Assembly: GCA_032127265.1 (NCBI GenBank)
Contig: JAQAZP010000262.1
Coordinates: 1-11,484, forward strand
Direction of reading: 5' to 3'
Length of the DNA: 11,484 nt
From: JAQAZP01 sp032127265
Lineage (GTDB): Bacteria; Acidobacteriota; JAQAZP01
Both the position numbers and the translations under genes were made by a program. Below, piece after piece: positions 1 through 7,750 of the stretch. Each line of letters starts with the position of its first letter. The stretch's first letter is position 1. The notes beneath the pieces were generated by a model. The model did no database searches and was not told the origin of the DNA. It saw nothing but the letters and a program-made list of their open reading frames with translations.

Positions 1-1
1 G

Positions 2-1195
2 ATCAGGATCCTGCCCCCGGACATCAACGAGAGTGAGATGAATTTTTCTGTGTCCGGGGACAAGATCCGTTTTGGCCTTTCCGCGGTGAAGAACGTGGGG
101 GAGAGCGCCATCGAATCGATCCTCGACGCCCGGCGCAAGGAGGGCGGCCGCTTCAAATCCTTTTTCCAGTTCTTCGAGGTGGTGGACTTGCGGCTGAACA
201 ACCGCCGGGTGCTGGAAAGCCTGATCAGGTGCGGAGGCTTCGATTCGTTCGGCTTCAATCGGGCCCAACTCTGGTCCGTTCTGGACCGGGCTATGGAAGC
301 CGGCCAGCGGCGTCAGATCGATATCCAGCAAGGCCAGCATTCGCTGTTTGACGATGCCGGAGAATCGGAGTCCCACTGGCCCGACGAAGCGGAGCAGATG
401 CCCGACATGGAGGAGTGGCCCGAGGGCGAACTGCTGGGCTACGAGAAGGAACTGCTGGGCTACTTCGTCACCGGGCACCCGCTGACGAAGTTCGAAGACA
501 TCCTCAACCGGTTCGCCACCGCCGACAGCCGCCGCTTGTCAGCGGTGGCCGATACCGAGGAGGCGGTGGCCATGGGCGGCATCGTTTCCGCCCTGAGTCA
601 GAAAAAAACCCGTAAGGGTGATTCAATGGCCACCTTTGTCCTCGAGGATCTCGAGGGCCGCAACGAAGTGGTGGTGTTCCCCAAGGTGTTCGAGGAGTGC
701 AAGTCAAGTCTGGTGAAGGACCGCTCGGTGATGGTTCTGGCCCGTACGGAGCGGTCGGAAAACCGGTCGGGCGCGGCGGGGGAAGTCGGCCGGGAAGAGG
801 CGGAAGAGGAAAACATCAGGCTGCTGGCGTTGAAGATCTTTCCCCTGGAGACCGCCCCGGAACAGCTGGCCCGTGCCGTGACCATCAACATCGGCCTCGA
901 CCGCTTGAGTGAGAACATCCTGGAGCGCTTGCGATTGCTGCTCGCCGGTCACAACGGCAAAGTGCCCGTGCAGTTCGTGTTCGTGCAGTCCGGAGGCCAG
1001 CGGGTTACCATGCGCCCGTCCACCGGATATTTCCTCAAACCCACACCAGAGATCACCCGGCAACTGGAGGCAATCCTGGGCCCGGGCAGCGTGCTCTACC
1101 ATCCCGGACAGATCCGAATCAGCGATTGGCAGCAGAGCAACTCGCGGGGCAACGGGAACCATTTCGGAAACAGCGGCGGTCGGGGCTCGGGCTGA
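2..1195 (+). CDS. dnaE: DNA polymerase III subunit alpha, C-terminal part (5' end outside window)
   Basis: This is the catalytic subunit of the replicative DNA polymerase, which extends DNA with the beta clamp. About 397 C-terminal residues are present; the E. coli protein has 1160, so the PHP, palm and finger domains lie before the window. The frame is already open at base 2 and reads a DnaE-like LPPDINESEMNF stretch, so the ATG at 38 is internal and not the start. Visible features are the helix-hairpin-helix-like region with IRFGLSAVKNVG, an internal clamp-binding motif QHSLF (bases 335-349), the conserved GHPL after an EKELLGY segment, an OB-fold (about 560-740) and the C-terminal tau-binding region. 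The last 20 or so residues are rich in Gly, Asn, Ser and Arg, which is probably disordered. accA follows after 129 bases, the dnaE-accA order also known from E. coli. Identity is very likely. Confidence 0.96.
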   Translation: MRILPPDINESEMNFSVSGDKIRFGLSAVKNVGESAIESILDARRKEGGRFKSFFQFFEVVDLRLNNRRVLESLIRCGGFDSFGFNRAQLWSVLDRAMEAGQRRQIDIQQGQHSLFDDAGESESHWPDEAEQMPDMEEWPEGELLGYEKELLGYFVTGHPLTKFEDILNRFATADSRRLSAVADTEEAVAMGGIVSALSQKKTRKGDSMATFVLEDLEGRNEVVVFPKVFEECKSSLVKDRSVMVLARTERSENRSGAAGEVGREEAEEENIRLLALKIFPLETAPEQLARAVTINIGLDRLSENILERLRLLLAGHNGKVPVQFVFVQSGGQRVTMRPSTGYFLKPTPEITRQLEAILGPGSVLYHPGQIRISDWQQSNSRGNGNHFGNSGGRGSG

Positions 1196-1203
1196 GCCGT
1201 TCC

Positions 1204-1232
1204 TTGACAAAACAGGGTCCATCAGTTAACCT
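1204..1232 (+). promoter_or_regulatory. candidate sigma-70 promoter for accA
   Basis: A perfect TTGACA (1204-1209) lies nine bases after the dnaE stop. A 17-base spacer leads to TAACCT (1227-1232), which keeps the first, second and last bases of the -10 consensus. The leader to the accA ATG would be about 85 bases. A 5-bp hairpin, GGCTC/GAGCC (1184-1198), at the end of dnaE has no T-run, so it is not called a terminator. The promoter is inferred from sequence only. Confidence 0.35.
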
Positions 1233-1324
1233 CCTGCCGCGCAAGTGGTTCTGCTTCAACAGTCTGAAACGAAATGATCAGAACAGCCGCCGACACGGTC
1301 CGCTCCGGCGCAACGGTTTTGTAG

Positions 1325-2275
1325 ATGAAAGATTCCATCGATTTCGAAGCACCGATCCGGGATATCCTCCGGGAAATCGAAGATCATTCCAGTTTCTCGG
1401 GCAAGGAGAGTTCCAGGGAGCTGGAACGTCTCCAGCAAAAACTGAAAAAAACCCGTGAGGAGATTTTCGGCAAGCTCACCCGGTGGCAGAAGGCCCTGGT
1501 GGCTCGACATCCCATGCGGCCCAATACTCTCGAGTACCTGGGGATGATCTTTGACGACTTTGTCGAGATGCACGGCGACCGCCGATTTGCCGACGACCCG
1601 GCCATCGTTGGAGGTTTCGCCTCGTTCAACGGTCGTCCGGTGGCCGTGGTGGGACACCAGAAAGGCCGGAGCACAAAGCAGAACATCCACAGAAATTTTG
1701 GCATGGCCTGCCCGGAAGGCTACCGTAAAGCGATCCGCATCATGCGGCTCTCCGAAAAGTTCGGGCGTCCGATCTTCACTTTCATCGATACGCCCGGTGC
1801 CTATCCCGGTATCGGAGCCGAAGAGCGGGGCCAGGCTGAAGCCATTGCCTTCAACCTGCGCGAGATGGCGGAGATCCGGGTGCCGATCATCGTCACCGTC
1901 ACCGGTGAGGGTGGGAGCGGCGGTGCATTGGGCCTGGGTGTGGGCAACGTGGTAAACATCCTTGACTTCGCCATCTACTCGGTCATATCTCCCGAAGGCT
2001 GTGCGGCCATTCTCTGGTCAGACCAGACAAAGACCCAGGAAGCTGCCGAAAGCCTGCGGTTCACATCCGCGGACCTCAAGGAGCTGGGGCTGGTGGATAC
2101 CGTGATCCCTGAACCATCCGGCGGCGCCCATGCCGACCCGGGCCTGATGGGCGCCACACTCCGTCACCAACTGGAGCAGGATCTGCTGCGTCTCGAGGGA
2201 ATGCCTCCGGAAGATCTTGTCCGCCTGCGCTACGAGAAATTCCGGAAGATGGGCGCCTTTCTGGACATGGCGTGA
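1325..2275 (+). CDS. accA: acetyl-CoA carboxylase carboxyltransferase subunit alpha
   Basis: AccA pairs with the zinc-bearing AccD in the cytoplasm. Together they move the carboxyl group from carboxybiotin on AccB to acetyl-CoA, giving malonyl-CoA, the first committed step of fatty-acid synthesis. The 316-residue length matches the family (319 in E. coli). An N-terminal helical region (about 1-55) precedes the crotonase-like domain. Family blocks seen are ARHPMRPNTLEYL, GDRRFADDPAIVGG, GHQKGR, TPGAYPGIGAEERGQ, the glycine-rich GEGGSGGAL (residues 194-202; oxyanion-hole region) and YSVISPEGCAAILW. The ATG at 1325 gives the expected N-terminus (MKDSIDFEAPIRDIL), but no convincing Shine-Dalgarno sequence precedes it. 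The partner genes accB, accC and accD are not in the window. Nothing looks broken. Confidence 0.98.
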   Translation: MKDSIDFEAPIRDILREIEDHSSFSGKESSRELERLQQKLKKTREEIFGKLTRWQKALVARHPMRPNTLEYLGMIFDDFVEMHGDRRFADDPAIVGGFASFNGRPVAVVGHQKGRSTKQNIHRNFGMACPEGYRKAIRIMRLSEKFGRPIFTFIDTPGAYPGIGAEERGQAEAIAFNLREMAEIRVPIIVTVTGEGGSGGALGLGVGNVVNILDFAIYSVISPEGCAAILWSDQTKTQEAAESLRFTSADLKELGLVDTVIPEPSGGAHADPGLMGATLRHQLEQDLLRLEGMPPEDLVRLRYEKFRKMGAFLDMA

Positions 2276-2366
2276 TGACTTTCCAGGGCTCTTGCCTTCC
2301 CTCCCCGATCCCGCCTGTTTCTGAGTCTCTGCTGGCCGTGCCCGGCACCCAGGAAGGATCCGAAAT

Positions 2367-4115
2367 ATGACCGGGCAGACCATCTCACTCACCGGTAAGA
2401 GGTGGGTTTTACGAACCGCCGCCGGCGATCTCACCGCCGGCCTGGCACGCAACACCGGGGTTCATCCCCTGGTGGCCGCCATCCTCCACGCCCGTGGATG
2501 TGTCGGCGAAGCCGCGATCCTCGACTTTCTCGCCGCTCCGTCAGCCAAACAACTATACGACCCATGGCTGCTCAAGGGTATGGACCGGGCGGTGGACCGG
2601 CTGCTTGAGGCCCGGGACAGCGGAGAAAAAATCCTGGTTCACGGTGACTATGACGTTGACGGTGTTACGGCCGCGGTATTGACCAAAAGAACCCTCGATC
2701 TCAACGGCTTCCGGCAGGTCGGCTGTATTATTCCTCACCGCATCGACGACGGGTACGGGTTGGGCCTGGCCGCGGCGGAGCGGGCCATGGCCCAAGACTG
2801 CGGTCTGCTCATCGCCGTCGACTGCGGCACCAATGATCTGGAGGCGGTGAAGCAGCTGAAGTCCGGCGGTATCGACGTGTTGATCCTGGACCACCACCTG
2901 CCCGGGCCGGCGCTTCCCGAGGCGTATGCCCTGGTCAATCCCCTGCAGATGGGTTGCGGCTATCCATTCAAGGAGCTCTGTAGTGCCGGCCTGGCCTTCA
3001 AACTGGCCCAGGCCCTGCACCAGCGGCTGAACCGTCCCTTCAATGCCGCGGCCTATGGCTCCATGGCCGCGCTGGGAACGGTGGCTGACCTGGTCCCGCT
3101 GCGGGATGAAAATCGCCTGCTGGTCCAGCTGGGGCTTGACCATTTGCGGCGGCCGGCGAACCCGGGGATGCGTGAACTGCTTCGGGTCAGCGGGGTGGAG
3201 GAGGGGCAGGCGCCCACGGCCGGCCAGATCGGTTTCCGCCTCGCCCCACGAATCAACGCTGCCGGGCGGCTGGATACGGCGGAAACGGCGGCCCGGCTCT
3301 TCCTCACCGCGGACAGTGAGGAGGCCGGGCAGATCGCCCGACAGCTGGACCTGCTCAACAGCCGGCGCCAACACCAGGAGGGTGAGCTGGTGGAGTTGCT
3401 CGGCCGGCTGGTCAGCGAAAATCCCGAGCTGGGACATGAGCCGATTCTGGTGCTGGACGGTGAAGGCTGGCCCCGCGGGGTAATCGGAATCGCCGCCTCA
3501 AGACTGGTGGAAACACACCACCGGCCGGCCGTGGTCATATCCTGCAGCGACGGTGTGGGACACGGCTCATGCCGCAGCGTGCCGGGATTCAATATCACTA
3601 CCGCACTGTACCGGGCCGGCGGAGATGTTCTTGACCGCTTCGGCGGCCACGCCATGGCCGCTGGTTTCACCGTCGCGGCGGATAAGATCAGCCTGCTGCG
3701 GCAAAAACTCTCTGAATACTGTCGTGAAAAACTCGACCCGGAGGTCCTCGTTCCGAAAGTCACGGCCGACATCGTTGTGGATCCAGCCGATCTGGACCGG
3801 CCGTTGCTCGAGCAGTTGAACCGCATGGAGCCCTGCGGCATGGGCAACCCCCGGCCTGTGCTCCTGGTCCGCGGACTGCAACTGGTCGGTGAGCCGAAAC
3901 TGCTCACGGGTCGGCACCTCAAGCTGGAAGTGCGGGGCGGGGGACAGACCATGGAGGCCATCTGGTGGCGTGCCGGACACATGCAACCCGTCCTGGCCGG
4001 CGGCTCCGCTTCCATGGACCTGCTGGCCAAACTTGAGCTTAATCGTTGGGGCGGCCGGGATTATGTCCGTCTCAACATTGCCGACATCCGCCCGGCAACT
4101 GGTCAGATAGAGTGA
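2367..4115 (+). CDS. recJ: single-stranded-DNA-specific exonuclease RecJ
   Basis: RecJ is a 5'-to-3' single-strand DNA exonuclease of the DHH phosphoesterase family. It acts in RecF-pathway recombination, mismatch repair and base-excision repair. The 582 residues match E. coli RecJ (577). Visible features are motif I GDYDVDG (93-99), IAVDCG, the DHH motif D175-H176-H177, motif IV GTVADLVPLRDENR (from 237), and in the DHHA1 half VIGIAASRLVE, SVPGFNITTAL and GGHAMAAG (426-433). These supply the metal ligands expected of an active enzyme. The C-terminal stretch (about 490-582) fits the RecJ OB domain. The start is supported by AGGAAGGA at 2351-2358, eight bases before the ATG. The gap after accA is 91 bases, with no clear promoter or terminator, so co-transcription with accA is plausible. 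Confidence 0.97.
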   Translation: MTGQTISLTGKRWVLRTAAGDLTAGLARNTGVHPLVAAILHARGCVGEAAILDFLAAPSAKQLYDPWLLKGMDRAVDRLLEARDSGEKILVHGDYDVDGVTAAVLTKRTLDLNGFRQVGCIIPHRIDDGYGLGLAAAERAMAQDCGLLIAVDCGTNDLEAVKQLKSGGIDVLILDHHLPGPALPEAYALVNPLQMGCGYPFKELCSAGLAFKLAQALHQRLNRPFNAAAYGSMAALGTVADLVPLRDENRLLVQLGLDHLRRPANPGMRELLRVSGVEEGQAPTAGQIGFRLAPRINAAGRLDTAETAARLFLTADSEEAGQIARQLDLLNSRRQHQEGELVELLGRLVSENPELGHEPILVLDGEGWPRGVIGIAASRLVETHHRPAVVISCSDGVGHGSCRSVPGFNITTALYRAGGDVLDRFGGHAMAAGFTVAADKISLLRQKLSEYCREKLDPEVLVPKVTADIVVDPADLDRPLLEQLNRMEPCGMGNPRPVLLVRGLQLVGEPKLLTGRHLKLEVRGGGQTMEAIWWRAGHMQPVLAGGSASMDLLAKLELNRWGGRDYVRLNIADIRPATGQIE

Positions 4116-4140
4116 TATCGCCGCTGAGCCGCTTTTCCGA

Positions 4141-4169
4141 TTGACAGCCCTCTGTGAATCAATAATAGT
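4141..4169 (+). promoter_or_regulatory. candidate sigma-70 promoter for the LPS-export genes
   Basis: A perfect -35 TTGACA (4141-4146), a 17-base spacer and AATAGT (4164-4169, four of six -10 matches) sit in an AT-rich patch that stands out from the GC-rich surroundings, 25 bases after the recJ stop. The leader to the ATG at 4241 would be about 65 bases. This suggests that the LPS block is transcribed separately from dnaE-accA-recJ. Sequence inference only. Confidence 0.42.
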
Positions 4170-4206
4170 ACTTTCATACGATAGTGGTACGGGATTTGAA
4201 TCAACC

Positions 4207-4223
4207 CGGGCCGGCGGGGCCCG
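4207..4223 (+). other. GC hairpin in the leader of the LptC/LptA-like gene
   Basis: CGGGCC and GGCCCG pair perfectly over six GC base pairs around a GGCGG loop. The hairpin ends 17 bases before the ATG at 4241, where no Shine-Dalgarno sequence is visible. It could affect ribosome access. If translation instead begins at the GTG at 4184, it would lie within coding sequence. High local GC makes chance occurrence possible. Confidence 0.35.
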
Positions 4224-4240
4224 CTGCGCGGATCAGTCTG

Positions 4241-6880
4241 ATGAAACGAGTCAAGTTTCTGCGAATACTGATGTTGGTGATCCTGGTGGTATTCGTCGGG
4301 GTGGTGTTCAAGAGTTACCGCACCGGCAAGACCATCTCGGACAGTACTGCCGACGAGGACCTGCGGCGGCTGGTGGGCGGTGAACAGCTGATCCAGAAGG
4401 AATTCAACCAGAAAAACTACGAGAAAGAGGAGCTGGAGAGCGAGATAAGCGCTCGGGAAATGGTGAACTACCAGGACGGAATCAATGTCCTCGAGGATTT
4501 CCACCTCACCCGCGGCACGGATGGAATGGCTGTGCGGAGCGATTTCGGCCGGCACGACCCGGAGAAAGGAGACTCCTTTCTCTGGCAAAACGTCCAGATC
4601 AGCGATGGCCAGGGAATGACGATCAATACGGAGTCCGCCCTTCACGACCAGACTTCCGGCATGGTGACCGGCAACAAACCCGTGGAATTTTCCCACAGCC
4701 GGCTTCGGGGAAGCTCGCTTGGTTTCATATACAACACGAATAAAGACTCCCAGGAACTTCAACTCCCCGCAAAAGTGGATATGACCATTTTTGCCGAGGA
4801 GGGATCAGAAGCCGAGCCGATTGCCGTGCGTGCCGGTTTCCTGAAATTTATCAGGAAATCGGGCCTGGCCTACCTCGCCCGCGGGGTGAGCCTGGAACAG
4901 GGCCGGTTGAGCCTGCGCTGCCAAACCCTGCGCATCGAGTTTGACGAAGCAGGCCGCCGGATCCTTCATATCTCGGCATTCGGGGATGTGGCTCTGGCCA
5001 TGGCCGAACTCGACGGGGATACGGGCCAGCCCGCTGATCCAGCCGTCGATTCCGTACCCACCGGGGAGGGGGCCGGCGGCGTGTTCGCCCTGGGCGGGGA
5101 TCCGGGCCGGAAAACACTCCACGCCCGGCAGCTGGAAGTGTTTTTCCCCCGGGAGGCCACCGAGACGGTCCGGCTGGAATACCTGGTGGCCCGGGGGACC
5201 GGGAAGCAGAAGGCCGTACTTCGCCTCTATCCGCCGTCCGCTGACGGTGCGTCCTCCAGCGAAATACGCCAACTCGAGGGTGAGCGTTTGGTTTTTCGAT
5301 TCAGATCAGACGGCCTTCCCAATCGACTGGACAGCTTCCACGCTCAGGGCGGCTGCCTGTTGCGCATCGATGACGGAGGTCCGGAGGAGGTTCGTCTGAC
5401 CGGCGAGACCCTGAACGCACGGTTCGATTCCAGGCAGCAGGATCTCATGGCCGCCGAGATATCCGGTGGTGTGCTCTGCACCAGGTGGCCAGAACAGATC
5501 CGGGGCGAGCGGGCAAGCTTCGACGCTGTTGAAAAAATACTCTACATTTCCGGCGAGGAAAGCGGCCGGCTTCCGCGTCTGTGGAACGACACCTTGGAAC
5601 TGGAGGCCCAACGCCTGATTTACTCGCTTGATGGCCAACTGCTGCAGGCCGAGGAGAATGTCTGGGTCAAGGTCATGGGCCGGGGCGGGGATAAGGGTCT
5701 CGACGTGGCCTTGTTCAGCGAAGGCAGTGACGAGGAACCGGTCTATATCCACGCCGATCGGCTGCAAAGCGATCTGGAGGCCGGCGTCTCCAGTTTCCAG
5801 GGATCGGTTCGGGTACTCAAGGGCGACAACGTGCTCTCGGCGCGGAACATGTGGCTGTATCACGACGACCGGCGCATGGAGGCGCTGGAACGGGTCTCGC
5901 TGATCATCCACCCGCCGGCCGTGGCCGAGAATGTGGATACCGTTGAGCAGGAGGTGGAAACGGCACTGCCCGCCGTGGAACAGCTGGCAAAAAGCCTGCC
6001 GCTCACCACCCGGGACGAATCAGTTCCCGAGGGCCAAACCAGTGAACAGGATCCCGCGGACGGTGAAGCGTTCGATCCCACGGCGCCGTTGCAGATCACC
6101 TGCCAGGAACTGACCTATGATGACCAGGGCCGCTTTATCATCCTCGACGAACGGGTAAGTGTCCGCAAGCACAAGACCAGGTTGACCGCCGACCACATGG
6201 AGGTTCAGCTGGACCAGGAGGAAAACCGAGTACTGTACATCATCGCATCGGCCGCCGGGGCGGTGATTCCAGACGTTGTCCTTCCCGGCCGCAGCGGGTC
6301 GGATCACCTGGTTACCGGTTTCGACAGCCAGGCCCGAAGCCTGAGGGGCTCCGGCCCCCCCATGGCACCGGTGGGCGAAACCCCGGCAGGTGGTGAGACC
6401 ATGCCCGCCGGCCCATCGGAAAATCCGCCGCTGGGCGGCGAGGCGGAAAGCAGCGCTGACCTGGGCCCTGCTGCCGGCGGGAGCACTGAGGATGGCCGCG
6501 CGGCAGTTTCGCGGCGGCCCCAGGTGCCCCAGGTGAGCATCAGCCAGCCTGGCGGGCGCAGCGCCACCGGCGAGCGGATTCTGTACTATCCTGGAGAGCA
6601 GGTGGCGGTGGTAGTGGGTCTGGATACCGTGGCCACTATCGTGGACCCGCGTAGCGGCTCAGCCCAGGGTACAACTTTGACTTACCATTTGACCGATGGT
6701 AAGATTTTGAACCGCGCAAACGAAAATGAGGTGACCTTGATTCTGCTGCATGCCGGAGCGTCCTCGGTCAACGGAGTCCATTCCGCAAACAGTGCTCCCG
6801 CTCGCGGAGCCCGCAGCGGCAGTGCCGCCTCGACAAGATCGGCTGGTAGCGGTCCTGCCGGAAGGAGCAGTTCGCAATAA
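4241..6880 (+). CDS. lptC: large membrane-anchored LptC/LptA (OstA)-like LPS transport protein
   Basis: This protein probably carries lipopolysaccharide across the periplasm as part of the Lpt machine. From the ATG at 4241 it has 879 residues, against about 190 each for E. coli LptC and LptA. A positively charged start (MKRVKFLR) leads into one hydrophobic segment (about 6-23), as in LptC, with the rest periplasmic. Residues about 60-190 look like the LptC beta-jellyroll. Several OstA-like units follow, with alternating strands and the pattern ITCQELTYDDQG ... RLTADHMEVQL: about 194-253, 382-480, 497-556 and 616-680. A Pro/Gly-rich linker (about 697-770) precedes a last beta segment (762-825) and an Arg/Ser/Gly/Ala tail. 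No separate lptA lies before lptB. The frame is intact, with no sign of a frameshift. A GTG at 4184 would add 19 Pro/Gly-rich residues; 4241 is preferred because LptC proteins begin just before the helix. Neither start has a clear ribosome-binding site. The family call rests on anchor, repeats and context. Confidence 0.8.
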   Translation: MKRVKFLRILMLVILVVFVGVVFKSYRTGKTISDSTADEDLRRLVGGEQLIQKEFNQKNYEKEELESEISAREMVNYQDGINVLEDFHLTRGTDGMAVRSDFGRHDPEKGDSFLWQNVQISDGQGMTINTESALHDQTSGMVTGNKPVEFSHSRLRGSSLGFIYNTNKDSQELQLPAKVDMTIFAEEGSEAEPIAVRAGFLKFIRKSGLAYLARGVSLEQGRLSLRCQTLRIEFDEAGRRILHISAFGDVALAMAELDGDTGQPADPAVDSVPTGEGAGGVFALGGDPGRKTLHARQLEVFFPREATETVRLEYLVARGTGKQKAVLRLYPPSADGASSSEIRQLEGERLVFRFRSDGLPNRLDSFHAQGGCLLRIDDGGPEEVRLTGETLNARFDSRQQDLMAAEISGGVLCTRWPEQIRGERASFDAVEKILYISGEESGRLPRLWNDTLELEAQRLIYSLDGQLLQAEENVWVKVMGRGGDKGLDVALFSEGSDEEPVYIHADRLQSDLEAGVSSFQGSVRVLKGDNVLSARNMWLYHDDRRMEALERVSLIIHPPAVAENVDTVEQEVETALPAVEQLAKSLPLTTRDESVPEGQTSEQDPADGEAFDPTAPLQITCQELTYDDQGRFIILDERVSVRKHKTRLTADHMEVQLDQEENRVLYIIASAAGAVIPDVVLPGRSGSDHLVTGFDSQARSLRGSGPPMAPVGETPAGGETMPAGPSENPPLGGEAESSADLGPAAGGSTEDGRAAVSRRPQVPQVSISQPGGRSATGERILYYPGEQVAVVVGLDTVATIVDPRSGSAQGTTLTYHLTDGKILNRANENEVTLILLHAGASSVNGVHSANSAPARGARSGSAASTRSAGSGPAGRSSSQ

Positions 6881-7627
6881 ATGTCCACTAACGGTTCCTC
6901 CGAGCACTGCCTGAGTACGGACGCGCTGGTCAAGTCCTACCGGGGCCGCCAGGTGGTCAACCGCGTCTCCATCGAGGTGCGTAAGGGCGAGATCGTGGGG
7001 CTGCTCGGTCCCAACGGAGCGGGCAAGACCACCACCTTCTACATTATCCTCGGTCTGATCAGACCCAACAGCGGACAGGTCTTCCTCGACGGCAAGGATA
7101 TCACCTCGCTGCCCATGTATCTCCGGGCCAAAAGCGGCATCAGCTATCTTCCCCAGGAGGCCTCCATCTTCCGCAAACTGACCGTGGAGGAGAACCTGCT
7201 GGCCATCCTTGAATCCATGCGGATGACCTCGGTGGATCGGGCCCGGCGGTTGGACGAACTGCTCAAGGAACTGGGTGTGTCCCACCTGGCAAAGCACAAG
7301 GCCTACTCCCTTTCCGGGGGCGAACGCCGGCGGGTGGAAATCAGCCGTTCCCTTGTCATCTCCCCGTACTTCATTCTGCTTGACGAGCCCTTTGCCGGCA
7401 TCGACCCCAAAGCGGTACTGGAAATTCAGAAACTGATTCTCCATCTGCGGGGAAAGGGGATCGGCATCCTGATCACGGACCACAACGTGCGTGAGACACT
7501 ACAGATTACGGATCGTGCATATATCATCAAGGAGGGCGAGATCTTTCGCACCGGATCCCCGTCGGAACTGGCGGAGGACGAAGAGGTGCGGCGGATCTAT
7601 CTCGGCGAGCATTTTCGCTTGAATTGA
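6881..7627 (+). CDS. lptB: LPS export ABC transporter ATP-binding protein LptB
   Basis: LptB is the cytoplasmic ATPase that, as a dimer under LptF and LptG, drives LPS extraction from the inner membrane into the LptC/LptA bridge. The 248 residues (241 in E. coli) contain a full ATPase set: Walker A GPNGAGKTT (43-51), Q-loop Gln92 in the LptB-typical YLPQEASIF, signature LSGGE (144-148), Walker B ILLDEP ending at E169-P170, and switch His201 in TDHNVRE. The ATG follows the TAA of the preceding gene with no gap, so translation is probably coupled; AAGGAG at 6862-6867 lies 13 bases upstream, inside the upstream gene. LptF and LptG are not in the window. The gene is followed by rpoN, the usual arrangement in Proteobacteria. 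Confidence 0.97.
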   Translation: MSTNGSSEHCLSTDALVKSYRGRQVVNRVSIEVRKGEIVGLLGPNGAGKTTTFYIILGLIRPNSGQVFLDGKDITSLPMYLRAKSGISYLPQEASIFRKLTVEENLLAILESMRMTSVDRARRLDELLKELGVSHLAKHKAYSLSGGERRRVEISRSLVISPYFILLDEPFAGIDPKAVLEIQKLILHLRGKGIGILITDHNVRETLQITDRAYIIKEGEIFRTGSPSELAEDEEVRRIYLGEHFRLN

Positions 7628-7641
7628 CGGCCGGAATATGA

Positions 7642-7677
7642 GCCCGGGGCTAATCTTTCGGGCCTGTTCGACCGAAA
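7642..7677 (+). other. two overlapping, mutually exclusive hairpins between lptB and rpoN
   Basis: GCCCG (7642-7646) can pair with CGGGC (7659-7663), and TTTCGG (7656-7661) can pair with CCGAAA (7672-7677). The two share bases 7659-7661, so only one can form at a time. The first arm is also part of a dyad, AGCCC-G-GGGCT (7641-7651). No T-run follows either hairpin, so a standard intrinsic terminator is not supported. A structured spacer or weak attenuator is possible. Confidence 0.3.
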
Positions 7678-7709
7678 CGGTTTACAGCAGATTCCGGTGA
7701 TTGAACCGT

Positions 7710-7727
7710 CATGACCACGTGGTGATG
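7710..7727. promoter_or_regulatory. 18-bp operator-like dyad upstream of rpoN
   Basis: CAT-G-ACCACGTGGT-G-ATG is symmetrical over 18 bases apart from one mismatched pair, with a perfect 10-bp core containing CACGTG. It ends 23 bases before the rpoN ATG. The symmetry leaves almost no loop, which favours a DNA site for a dimeric regulator over an RNA hairpin. The binding protein is unknown. TTGAAC (7701-7706), a possible -35 box, lies just upstream, but no good -10 box is visible. Confidence 0.35.
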
Positions 7728-7750
7728 TATGGCTGTTGAGGCGAATTCAG

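Noticed and set aside
428..463. Perfect 15-bp direct repeat (GAACTGCTGGGCTAC, twice) in dnaE
   Set aside because: The spacing from the preceding Trp-Pro to the GHP motif equals that in E. coli DnaE, so nothing was duplicated; the repeat reflects similar codons for ELLGY in a conserved segment.
1184..1204. Possible terminator after dnaE (GGCTC/GAGCC)
   Set aside because: A 5-bp stem overlapping the stop codon, with no T-run after it.
2553..3437. 294-residue open frame on the minus strand opposite recJ
   Set aside because: It is a shadow of recJ; composition and lack of motifs give no support for a real protein.
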